Shown here one piece after another: positions 25,540-32,538 of a DNA stretch of 64,000 bases. Each line of letters opens with the position of its first letter. The stretch's first letter is position 1. The notes under the pieces were generated by a model, which searched no databases, had not been told where the DNA came from, and saw only the letters and a program-made list of their open reading frames with translations. This DNA comes from Nonomuraea sp. PA05 (GTDB taxonomy: Bacteria > Actinomycetota > Actinomycetes > Streptosporangiales > Streptosporangiaceae): contig NZ_VSEY01000014.1 of assembly GCF_008086045.1 (NCBI RefSeq), positions 1 to 64,000 of the forward strand. The letters are read 5' to 3'. Position numbers and translations under genes: made by a program.

Positions 25540-26349
25540 GTGAGCACCGCAACCTTCCCCCGGATCGTGGCCACCGACCTCGACGGCACCCTCCTCAACT
25601 CGGCGGGCGACGTCAGCACACGTACCAGGCAGGCGCTCCAGGCGGCCCGCGCCGCCGGAGCGGAGATCGTCTTCGTGACCGCCAGAGCACCGCGCGGCAT
25701 CCGCGAGATCGCCCGCCAGGCCGGCGTCACCGGCACCGCCATCTGCAGCAACGGCGCCGTCGTGTACGACGTCGCTACCGACGAGATCACCCACAGCAGC
25801 CCCCTCACACCGCAGGCCGCCCGCAAGGTCGCCGAGGCGCTCGCCCTGGCGCTGCCCGGCATCGGCCTCGGCGTCGAGACCGGCAGGAACGTGCTGGCCG
25901 AGGCCGCCTACACCAGGAGGGTCGACTACGACCTGGCCTCCTACATCGAGGTGGAGTCGGTCTTCGACGGCGACCGGCCGATCATCAAGCTGCTCGCCCT
26001 GTCGCCGGCGCACACGGCCGACGAGATGTACGCGGCCGTGGCCCCGGCGATCGGCGACCTGGCCGAGGTCACGTACTCGGGAATGGAGGGCATCCTGGAG
26101 ATCAGCGCTCCCGGGGTGACCAAGGCGGTCACGCTCGACCGGCTCTGCGCCGAGCGGGGCGTCGGGGCCGGCGACGTGGTGGCGTTCGGCGACATGCCCA
26201 ACGACCTGGCCGTGCTGCTCTACGCGGGCGCCGGGTACGCGATGGCCAACGCGCACCCGATGGTGCTGTCGGCGGCCGGGCACCGGACCCTGGCCAACGA
26301 CGAGGACGGGGTGGCCGTGGTGCTGGAGAACCTCCTGGCCGCACGCTGA
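25540..26349 (+). CDS. HAD superfamily Cof-type phosphatase
   Basis: A 269-residue phosphatase of the Cof subfamily, which dephosphorylates sugar phosphates or cofactors. Motif I is ATDLDGTLLNSAG near the N-terminus (nucleophile Asp), motif II lies in VFVTARAPRGI, motif III Lys in VTKAVTLDRL, and motif IV is VAFGDMPNDLAVL. A large C2B cap sits between. I place the start at GTG 25540; a GTG at 25519 would add seven residues. Substrate unknown. Confidence 0.9.
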   Translation: MSTATFPRIVATDLDGTLLNSAGDVSTRTRQALQAARAAGAEIVFVTARAPRGIREIARQAGVTGTAICSNGAVVYDVATDEITHSSPLTPQAARKVAEALALALPGIGLGVETGRNVLAEAAYTRRVDYDLASYIEVESVFDGDRPIIKLLALSPAHTADEMYAAVAPAIGDLAEVTYSGMEGILEISAPGVTKAVTLDRLCAERGVGAGDVVAFGDMPNDLAVLLYAGAGYAMANAHPMVLSAAGHRTLANDEDGVAVVLENLLAAR

Positions 26350-26353
26350 GCCC

Positions 26354-26385
26354 CCGGGCCCGCCCACCTGCCAGGGCGGGCCCGG
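26354..26385. terminator. Bidirectional hairpin terminator
   Basis: A perfect 12-bp stem CCGGGCCCGCCC / GGGCGGGCCCGG with an 8-nt loop lies 5 bp past the HAD phosphatase stop, between it and the convergent small secreted-protein gene. Confidence 0.75.
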
Positions 26386-26449
26386 CTCGGCTCCTGCCCG
26401 CCCGCCTACGAGGCTCGAGCTCGCCCGCCTGAGGGGCGGCACGGGGGTC

Positions 26450-26716
26450 TCACGCGTCGTCGTCCGACACGCGCGAGGTGCCCTCGCAGGTGGCGGGCGA
26501 CTTGCTGAGCAGCGGAACCACCCCTCCGCAGGTGCTCACCGGCAGCGACACGGGCTCGACGATCTCGTCATTGAAAATGATCACGTCGCCGATCAGGGGA
26601 GCCGGGCCCGCCTTGGCGCCGCCGTCATCGTCGTCCGCGGCGTACGCGCCGGTGCAACAGAGCAGCGCCAGGGCGACCGCCCCGAGCCCCGCGACGGCGG
26701 CGCTCCTCACCCCCAT
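26450..26716 (-). CDS. Small exported protein
   Basis: An 88-residue protein with a clear signal peptide (MGVRSAAVAGLGAVALALL, then CCTGAYA and a likely cleavage before ADDDDGG). The mature part is about 60 residues with two cysteines (STCGGV and ATCEGT), a spacing reminiscent of small actinomycete surface proteins. ATG 26716 has an excellent GGAGGAG site at 5-6 bases, which decides against longer frames. It lies 55 bp downstream of the YqhA-like gene on the same strand. No recognised domain. Confidence 0.75.
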   Translation of the reverse strand: MGVRSAAVAGLGAVALALLCCTGAYAADDDDGGAKAGPAPLIGDVIIFNDEIVEPVSLPVSTCGGVVPLLSKSPATCEGTSRVSDDDA

Positions 26717-26771
26717 CCGCTCCTCCATCCCCGGCAACGCCACCCGCCCTGCCACCCGCCCTGCCGCCCGT

Positions 26772-27392
26772 TCAGGCGGCCATCCGCTCCGGCTGCAACT
26801 GCCCGGGCCGTTCCGCACCGCCCGTGCCGTGTTGCGGGCGGCCGTTCTCCATGATCCGGTCGATCGCGGCCAGCGCCAGCGCCGAGATGACGAAGGTCAG
26901 GTGGATCAGGGTTTTCCATATCAGCTCCCTGTCGGTGATGGTGGGCCGGGCGGCGTTGATGAAGATCTGGAGCAGGTGGATGGAGGAGATGCCGATGATC
27001 GCCATGGCCAGCTTGACCTTCAGCACGTTCGCGTTGACGTGGGAGAGCCACTGCGGCTGATCGGGGTGGCCCTCGATGCGCAGACGCGAGACGAACGTCT
27101 CGTAGCCGCCTATTATCACCATGATGAGCAAATTGGAGATCATCACCACGTCCACGAGGCCGAGGACGATCAGCATGACGGTGGTCTCCGGCGGATGCCC
27201 GCTGAAGCCCAGGTGCGCCAGGTGCAGCAGCTCGGCCATGAACCGCCACACGTAGACGATCTGGGCGACGATCAGCCCCAGATACAGCGGCACCTGGATC
27301 CAGCGACTGAGGAACATGACGTAGCCGACGCGCCCCAGCATCGTCCGTGGCCCGGCCGGCGAGTCGGCCACGGACAGCTGCGCGAGTCGCAC
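26772..27392 (-). CDS. YqhA family (UPF0114) membrane protein
   Basis: A 206-residue membrane protein with four hydrophobic segments. It carries the family's conserved MFLSRWIQVPLYLGL, VVMISNLLIMVIIGGYETFV and IIGISSIHLLQIFI. Function of UPF0114 is unknown. Start choice: GTG 27392 overlaps the stop of the upstream small gene (TAGTG), suggesting coupling; ATG 27341 (189 residues) is the alternative and begins nearer the conserved region. The C-terminal tail is polar and rich in Gln, Gly and Arg. Confidence 0.85.
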   Translation of the reverse strand: MRLAQLSVADSPAGPRTMLGRVGYVMFLSRWIQVPLYLGLIVAQIVYVWRFMAELLHLAHLGFSGHPPETTVMLIVLGLVDVVMISNLLIMVIIGGYETFVSRLRIEGHPDQPQWLSHVNANVLKVKLAMAIIGISSIHLLQIFINAARPTITDRELIWKTLIHLTFVISALALAAIDRIMENGRPQHGTGGAERPGQLQPERMAA

Positions 27393-27538
27393 TACGACGT
27401 CAGGACGTTGACGTGCTGGACCATGGTCTCCACGGTGACAAGGGGCGGAGCGCCCCCGTCGAGGTTGTCGAGGAGTATCGGCGGCGCGCCGCCGGCCAGC
27501 GCCAAGGTGGCGACGGCTGCCAGGACTCGGACCTTCAA
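27392..27538 (-). CDS. Very small exported peptide gene (48 residues)
   Basis: A short frame starting at TTG 27538 with an ideal AAGGAG site at 5 bases. The product begins (M)KVRVLAAVATLALAGGAP, a basic N-terminus and hydrophobic core like a signal peptide, and ends TVETMVQHVNVLTS. Its stop codon shares a base with the GTG of the YqhA-like gene. Too short for routine gene calling. Function unknown; it may be a secreted peptide or a coupling leader. Upstream, the same frame stays open through an 18-bp tandem repeat but has no usable start. Confidence 0.55.
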   Translation of the reverse strand: MKVRVLAAVATLALAGGAPPILLDNLDGGAPPLVTVETMVQHVNVLTS

Positions 27539-27547
27539 CGGAACTCC

Positions 27548-27637
27548 TTGCTGCTGCTCGTCGGGAAGCTGCTGCTCGTCGGGAAGCTGTTGCTGCTCGG
27601 AAAGCTGTCGCTCTTCGGGAAGCTGTTGCTCTTCGGG
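27548..27637. repeat. Five 18-bp tandem repeats upstream of the small exported gene
   Basis: Five units of the form AAGCTGCTGCTCGTCGGG (plus strand) directly abut the ribosome-binding site of the 48-residue gene. Read on the minus strand in that gene's frame they would encode P(D/E)EQQL hexapeptides, but no start codon precedes them. They form most of the 170-bp gap between two small exported-protein genes. Confidence 0.85.
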
Positions 27638-27708
27638 AACGGGGACCGGGCGGCGTGCAGGGTCACGCCGCCCGTACCGGTGCCGAGGGGGTGGTCCGGT
27701 GCCCTTGG

Positions 27709-27927
27709 TCAGGGCGCGAGACAGTTGGTGGCCGGGAGTTCGGGCACGGCGAGCAGCGACGCCGGATCGAGCGCGGCGGACGGGTCGACGGCCCCCGTCG
27801 GAGCCTCGGCCAGGCAGGTGACCGCATGGACGGGATCGACGAAGGCCTGTGCCGCGGGAGCGGCGAGCAAGGTCAGGCCGCCCGCCATGACAGCGGCGCC
27901 GAGGACTCCGCGGGAAGAGAGGAGCAT
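27709..27927 (-). CDS. Small exported protein
   Basis: A 72-residue protein with signal peptide MLLSSRGVLGAAVMAGGLTL then LAAPAAQA and likely cleavage before FVDPVHAVTC. The mature peptide of about 44 residues has two cysteines, one near each end (AVTCLAE and ATNCLAP), able to form one disulfide. Start ATG 27927 has AGGAGG upstream. It heads a group of small exported proteins around the YqhA-like gene. No domain recognised; chaplin-like proteins are a loose comparison only. Confidence 0.75.
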   Translation of the reverse strand: MLLSSRGVLGAAVMAGGLTLLAAPAAQAFVDPVHAVTCLAEAPTGAVDPSAALDPASLLAVPELPATNCLAP

Positions 27928-28028
27928 GGAACCTCCTGGGTAACGGTAAAGAACAACCCTCGACTTGCTACCCAGGGTAGTGGTTCGGTAACACTCGGTT
28001 TATGTAAAGTGTTGGGTGTGCTTGACAA

Positions 28029-28373
28029 TCACGGTGCGGGCTCGTAGCGGTCCTGCGCGGCCATGACCTCGTCGGCATGGTCGAACGCCCACTCCCCGAA
28101 CGCCTCGATCGGGCCCAGCAGCGTGCGGCCCAGGTCGGTCAGCTCGTACTCGACCCTGGGCGGAGCCTCCGCGTAGACACGGCGCGCCACCAGCCCGTTG
28201 AACTCCAGGCGGCGCAGCGTCTCCGTCATCACCTTCGTGCTGATGCCGCCGATCTCCTCCCGCAACCTGCCGGGACGGCGCGGGCCGTGACGCAGCGACC
28301 ACAGGACTACCGCGTTCCAGGTGTTGGCCATCAGGTCGAAGGCGAGTCTGGCCTGGCAGTCGGCGAGGAACAA
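28029..28373 (-). CDS. HxlR family transcriptional regulator
   Basis: A 114-residue winged-helix regulator: WNAVVLWSLRHGPRRPGRLR, GGISTKVMTETLRRLEFNGL, then the wing RVEYELTDLGRTLL, all typical of HxlR/MarR-like dimers. The start is TTG 28373, chosen because GGAGG lies six bases upstream and no better codon is in frame. It is divergent from an NADP-binding oxidoreductase gene; HxlR proteins commonly control such adjacent redox genes, often in response to electrophiles. Confidence 0.88.
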   Translation of the reverse strand: MFLADCQARLAFDLMANTWNAVVLWSLRHGPRRPGRLREEIGGISTKVMTETLRRLEFNGLVARRVYAEAPPRVEYELTDLGRTLLGPIEAFGEWAFDHADEVMAAQDRYEPAP

Positions 28374-28409
28374 CGCGAGCCTCCGTTAGGCACCGGATGG
28401 TGTGTGTCG

Positions 28410-28424
28410 GGACTTCTAGAGTCC
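28410..28424. promoter_or_regulatory. Candidate HxlR operator
   Basis: GGACT-TCTAG-AGTCC, a 15-bp sequence with exact 5-bp arms, lies in the 91-bp divergent space between the HxlR and oxidoreductase genes. A second CTAG (TTCTAGTAAAG) follows 8 bp later. Symmetry and position are the only evidence. Confidence 0.4.
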
Positions 28425-28464
28425 ACATGTTCTAGTAAAGCCCCTCTTCGGATGGAGGACGGAC

Positions 28465-29310
28465 ATGCGGATCGGGATCTTGGGCGCGGGCGGCATGGCG
28501 GATGCGCTGGGCACGCAGTGGGCCCGTGCCGGGCACGAGGTGATGGTGAGCGGACGGGACCTGTCCCGAAGCTCGGCGCAGGCCGCCCGAATGAGCGCCG
28601 CCGCCACCCCCTCGGGTCCCTCGGCCGATGCGGCCATCTCGGCCGGTGCGGCCAACGGGAGCGACGTGACAGGCGTGACAGGCGCGTCAGGTATGACCGG
28701 TGTGACCGATGTGACCGATGTGACCGGCGTGACAGGCGCGACAGGCATGACCGATGCGACAGGCGCGACTGCTGTGACCGAAGCGGCGGAGTTGGCCGGG
28801 CGTGGGCGGGTGCGGGCGGGGAGCTTCGCGGAGGCGGCCGGGTTCGGGGAGGTCGTGGTGGTGGCGGTCCGGGAGGCCGGGCTGCTGGACACACTCCGCG
28901 CCGCCGGAGCCGCACTGCGCGGGAAGGTGCTCATCGACGTGACCAACGCCGCGAACCCCAGGGAGTACGACCTCACGCACTCCCTGGCCCGGCTGATCGG
29001 CGAGGTCAGCGGCGGTCACGTGGTGAAGGCGTTCAACCTGTGCCACGTGGACGTGTGGCGGATGACGCCGCCCGTCTTCGACGGCAGGCCGCTGGCGGTG
29101 CCCCTGTGCGGCGACGACCCCGGAGCGCTGGCCGCCGCCCGCACGCTGGTCACCGACCTGGGCTGCACCCCGGTGGACGGGGGAGCCGCGGAACGGGCGG
29201 CACTGCTGGAGGCCACGGCGGCGTTCATGATCGGGCTCTGGTTCGGCGGCGCCGACGCCCAGGCCATCCTCCCGCCCCTCCCCTCCTCAGGCACCCACCA
29301 GCCCGCCTGA
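28465..29310 (+). CDS. NADP-binding oxidoreductase, F420-dependent NADP reductase-like, with repeat insertion
   Basis: A 281-residue protein. The Rossmann start MRIGILGAGGMADALGTQWA and HEVMVSGRD match NAD(P)-binding domains of the F420:NADP oxidoreductase/ProC-like group; VVVVAVREAG, LIDVTNAANP and HVVKAFNLCHV follow the family order. Between beta-strands 2 and 4 lies a foreign-looking stretch of about 39 residues built from thirteen tripeptides of the type VTG/VTD/ATG. Family members are usually 200-230 residues, so the extra length is mostly this repeat. Likely controlled by the divergent HxlR protein. Confidence 0.8.
   Translation: MRIGILGAGGMADALGTQWARAGHEVMVSGRDLSRSSAQAARMSAAATPSGPSADAAISAGAANGSDVTGVTGASGMTGVTDVTDVTGVTGATGMTDATGATAVTEAAELAGRGRVRAGSFAEAAGFGEVVVVAVREAGLLDTLRAAGAALRGKVLIDVTNAANPREYDLTHSLARLIGEVSGGHVVKAFNLCHVDVWRMTPPVFDGRPLAVPLCGDDPGALAAARTLVTDLGCTPVDGGAAERAALLEATAAFMIGLWFGGADAQAILPPLPSSGTHQPA
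28666..28782. repeat. Thirteen 9-bp tandem repeats within the oxidoreductase gene
   Basis: Units GTGACAGGC, GTGACCGAT, GCGACAGGC and variants are repeated thirteen times in frame, giving Val/Ala/Met-Thr-Gly/Asp tripeptides. They interrupt the Rossmann domain after the second strand, presumably as a surface loop. Confidence 0.9.
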
Positions 29311-29391
29311 CACGAGGCGCAACCCGGCGTCGGCCCAGCCAGACGGCGAGGCAGGGCCGGGGTGGCGGGCCGGGCGGGTGGTGGGGTGGGG

Positions 29392-30051
29392 TCAGGTCGG
29401 GTGGCGGGCCAGGTGGTCGGCGCGGCGGATCGGCTCCGGGAGGCGGTAGTGCGGGCTGAGGTGCAGCACCTGGGACGAGGCGACGTCCAGCGAGATGCGG
29501 TGCCCCTGAGAGACGTACACCGGCTTGACCCCCGGCTGCGTACGCAACGCGCGCCCGACCGCGACGCCTTCGTGGATGATCGGCGCCCAGGCCCCGCGCC
29601 CCGGCCCCGGCGGCTCGTGCGTGCCGACGAACGGCGTCTTGCCCACGCCCAGCGCCGGCAGCCCGGTCAGCACCCCCAGGTGGCAGGCCAGGCCGAAGCC
29701 GCGCGGGTGCGCCAGCCCGTACCCGTCGCAGACCAGCAGGTCGGGCGTCACCGTGAGCTGTTCGAGCGCCGCCACCAGCGCGGGCAGCTCACGGAAGGCG
29801 AACAGGCCAGGCACGTACGGAAAGGCCGTCTCCCCGTGCGCCACCACCTCCTCCACCGGCTCCAGCGTGCCGCCGTCGAGGACGACCACCGCGGCCGTGA
29901 GCGCGTCGTCGCCGCGGTAGTGCACGTCGAGCCCCGCCACCAGCGCGAACGTGTCCGGCCCCGTGAGCTCGACCTGCCCGCGGAGCCGGTCCTGGATGGA
30001 CTCCGCCTCGGCGACGCCGGAGGGCCACGGGTGAAGCTGCTTCACATGCAC
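29392..30051 (-). CDS. nfi: Endonuclease V
   Basis: A 219-residue deoxyinosine 3' endonuclease that nicks DNA next to deaminated bases. Conserved blocks: VAGLDVHYRGD (metal-binding Asp), FPYVPGLFAFRELPAL, LLVCDGYGLAHPRGFGLACH (second Asp and His) and VGKTPFVG. Full length for the family. ATG start 18 bp from the divergent hydrolase gene. Acts in DNA repair in the cytoplasm. Confidence 0.95.
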   Translation of the reverse strand: MHVKQLHPWPSGVAEAESIQDRLRGQVELTGPDTFALVAGLDVHYRGDDALTAAVVVLDGGTLEPVEEVVAHGETAFPYVPGLFAFRELPALVAALEQLTVTPDLLVCDGYGLAHPRGFGLACHLGVLTGLPALGVGKTPFVGTHEPPGPGRGAWAPIIHEGVAVGRALRTQPGVKPVYVSQGHRISLDVASSQVLHLSPHYRLPEPIRRADHLARHPT

Positions 30052-30069
30052 CCGGCCTAAGGTATCCCC

Positions 30070-31179
30070 ATGTGCGATGTCCTGGTGATCGTCGGTTCAG
30101 GGGTCATGGCGGACGCGGGGCTGCTCGGTGAGCTCGCCCGGCGTGAGTTCGCCGCGCTGGGGGTGCGGGGGAGGGTCGAGCATGCCCGGGACGCCGACCA
30201 TCAGCGGGCCCTGATGCGGAAGGAACCTGTGGTCGTGGTCGTGCCCGCGCCGGGTGCGGAAGCGCGGACCCTGATCAGGCAGCCGCCGGGAACCGGGGTG
30301 GTGGTGCCGGTGGATCTCGACCGGGTCGAGGGTGCTCTGCATATCCACGGGCGGGGGATCGGGGGGCTGGCTTGGGGGATTCGCCATGCCGTCCACCGGG
30401 CCCGGTATCCGGCGGTGCGGCGGGTCGCCTACGGGCCGTCGCCTGAGCAGTGGGGGGATCTGTACCTGCCGGAGACGGTGGTGAAGGTGCCGGTCGTGGC
30501 GCTGGTGCACGGGGGGTACTGGCGGTCGGAGTGGGCGGCCGATCTCATGGAGGCGCTCTGTGAGGATCTGGTGGGGCGGGGGTTCGCGGTCTGGAATCTG
30601 GAGTATCGGCGGCCGGATCGGCATGGATGGGCGGCGACCAGGCAGGACGTCGCCGCCGGGCTGGCCGCTCTCGACGGGATCGGCCCGGCTGCGGTGACCG
30701 GCCCCGGCGAGGTGGGCGATCCGGCAGTGGCTCGGCATGTGCCGCTCGATCTGGACAGGATCGCCGTCGCGGGGCACTCGGCGGGCGCGCAGCTCGCCCT
30801 TCGCGCGGTGGCGGACGGGGCGCGCGCGGCCGTCGCCGTGTCGCTGGCAGGCGTGCTGGACTTGGCCGAGGCAGACCGCCGCTGGCTCAGCCACGGCGCC
30901 GTCGCCGCCGCCCTGGGCAGCGCTTCGCCTGGGGACGCCGAGTTGCGCGCCTCCTCCCCCCTCCTCCGCGTCCCCCTCGGCATCCCCCAAATAGTCGTCC
31001 AAGGCAGATCCGACGACATCAACCTGGTGGACATCTCCCGCCGCTACGCCACAGCCGCCCACGAGGCGGGCGACCACATCACCTACCTGGACCTCCCAGG
31101 CGACCACCAGGACGTCATCACCCCCGGCACCCCCATCTGGCAGGCCACAGCCGCGGCCCTCACCGCCGCCCTCACCTAG
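30070..31179 (+). CDS. Dehydroquinase-like domain fused to alpha/beta hydrolase, probable kynurenine formamidase
   Basis: A 369-residue protein in two parts. Residues 1-115 resemble a degenerate type II 3-dehydroquinase: a VLVIVGSGV start, VVVVPAPGAEA where the family has an INPGA motif, and a final IGGLAWGIRHAV; the catalytic Tyr and His appear lost. Residues 130-369 are an alpha/beta hydrolase with oxyanion motif LVHGGYWRSEWA, nucleophile AVAGHSAGAQLAL, and late Asp and His (GRSDDINLV, GDHQDVI). HGGYW and the neighbouring kynurenine monooxygenase suggest N-formylkynurenine hydrolysis. Confidence 0.75.
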   Translation: MCDVLVIVGSGVMADAGLLGELARREFAALGVRGRVEHARDADHQRALMRKEPVVVVVPAPGAEARTLIRQPPGTGVVVPVDLDRVEGALHIHGRGIGGLAWGIRHAVHRARYPAVRRVAYGPSPEQWGDLYLPETVVKVPVVALVHGGYWRSEWAADLMEALCEDLVGRGFAVWNLEYRRPDRHGWAATRQDVAAGLAALDGIGPAAVTGPGEVGDPAVARHVPLDLDRIAVAGHSAGAQLALRAVADGARAAVAVSLAGVLDLAEADRRWLSHGAVAAALGSASPGDAELRASSPLLRVPLGIPQIVVQGRSDDINLVDISRRYATAAHEAGDHITYLDLPGDHQDVITPGTPIWQATAAALTAALT

Positions 31180-31211
31180 ACAACCCCCGACCCCCGCCGT
31201 ACGAAGGAGAG

Positions 31212-32528
31212 ATGGAGGTCACGATCGTCGGCGCCGGGCTGGTCGGCTGCCTGCTCGCCTGTTACCTGGCCCGCCGCGGCCACCACGTCACCCTGTACGA
31301 ACGCCGCCCCGACCCCCGCGAACGCGGCCCCGACCGGGGCAGGTCGATCAATCTGGCGATCTCGCAGCGCGGCATCGACGCCCTGCGCCGTCTCGGCCTG
31401 GACGGCAAGGCGTTGCACGCGGCGCTGCCGATGGCGGGCCGGATGATGCACGCGCCCGGCGGCGCCCTCAGTTTCCAGCCGTACAGCGCGGACCGGTCGC
31501 AGGCGATCAACTCGATCGGCCGCGCCGACCTCAACAGGGAGCTGCTGGAGGCGGCGACCGCGCAGCCGGGGGTGGAGGTGCGGTTCGGGTGCCGGTTGAC
31601 GGGGCTGGACGAGCGGACGGGACGGCTGCGGTTCGAGTCGGGTGAGGAGGCGGAGGCCGGGGTGGTGATCGGCGCGGACGGGGCGTACAGCGCGGTCCGG
31701 GCCAGGTTGCAGCAGCTTCCCGGCGTGAGTTTCAGCCAGGAGTATCTCGACTACGGCTACAAGGAGTTGTCGATCCCGGCGCGGAACGGCGCGTTCGTCC
31801 TGGATCCCGGCGCGCTGCACATCTGGCCGCGCGGCCGTTCCATGATGATCGCCCTGCCGAACCCGGACCGCTCGTTCACCTGCACCTTGTTCTGGCCGCA
31901 CAGCACGCTCGACTCCCTCGACACGCCGCAGCGGATCAGGGCGTACTTCGCGGAGCACTACCGGGACGCGTTCGGCCTGATGCCCGATCTGATCCCCGAC
32001 TTCCAGGGCAACCCGGTCGGCCACCTGGTGACGATGCGCTGCGCGCCGTGGCACGCCAGGATCGGGGACGTCGCGGTGGGGCTGATCGGCGACGCCGCGC
32101 ACGCCATCGTGCCGTTCTACGGGCAGGGCGCCAACTGCGGTTTCGAGGACTGCGTGGAGCTGGACCGCTGCCTGGACGAGGCGGGCGACGACTTCCCGAG
32201 GGCACTGGAGCTGTTCGAGCGGCGCAAGTCCGACACCGACGTGATCGCCAGGCTGGCGCTGGACAACTTCGTGGAGATGCGTGACAAGGTCGGCTCGCGG
32301 TTGTTCCTGGCGGGCAAGCGGCTGGAGCACGCGCTGGAGCGGGCGCTGCCCGGTTACGTCTCGCGCTACGAGCTGGTGTCGTTCTCGACGACTCCGTACT
32401 CGCAGGTGGAGCGGCGGGTGGCGCGTCAGCGGGGGATCGTGCTGGCGGCGGCGGGCGCGGCGCTGGCGGCCCTCGCGTTCGCGGCGCGTCGCGGCCGGGG
32501 TCTGGTGCGCGCGCCCGAGGCGGACTGA
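31212..32528 (+). CDS. kmo: Kynurenine 3-monooxygenase
   Basis: A 438-residue FAD monooxygenase that converts kynurenine to 3-hydroxykynurenine with NADPH and oxygen. FAD motif VTIVGAGLVGCLLACYLA at the N-terminus, the kynurenine-monooxygenase segment GRSINLAISQRGIDALRRLG, VIGADGAYSAVR and the second FAD motif GLIGDAAHAIVPFYGQGANC are all present. A C-terminal hydrophobic stretch (VLAAAGAALAALAFAA) could anchor it to the membrane, as in eukaryotic enzymes. ATG 31212 follows AAGGAG, 32 bp after the preceding hydrolase gene, so the two form an operon. Confidence 0.93.
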   Translation: MEVTIVGAGLVGCLLACYLARRGHHVTLYERRPDPRERGPDRGRSINLAISQRGIDALRRLGLDGKALHAALPMAGRMMHAPGGALSFQPYSADRSQAINSIGRADLNRELLEAATAQPGVEVRFGCRLTGLDERTGRLRFESGEEAEAGVVIGADGAYSAVRARLQQLPGVSFSQEYLDYGYKELSIPARNGAFVLDPGALHIWPRGRSMMIALPNPDRSFTCTLFWPHSTLDSLDTPQRIRAYFAEHYRDAFGLMPDLIPDFQGNPVGHLVTMRCAPWHARIGDVAVGLIGDAAHAIVPFYGQGANCGFEDCVELDRCLDEAGDDFPRALELFERRKSDTDVIARLALDNFVEMRDKVGSRLFLAGKRLEHALERALPGYVSRYELVSFSTTPYSQVERRVARQRGIVLAAAGAALAALAFAARRGRGLVRAPEAD

Positions 32529-32538
32529 AACTGTGGGC

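Noticed and set aside
26478..27821. 447-residue plus-strand frame with Cys/Ser repeats
   Set aside because: Antisense reading of three small minus-strand genes and the 18-bp repeat; no start context or domain.
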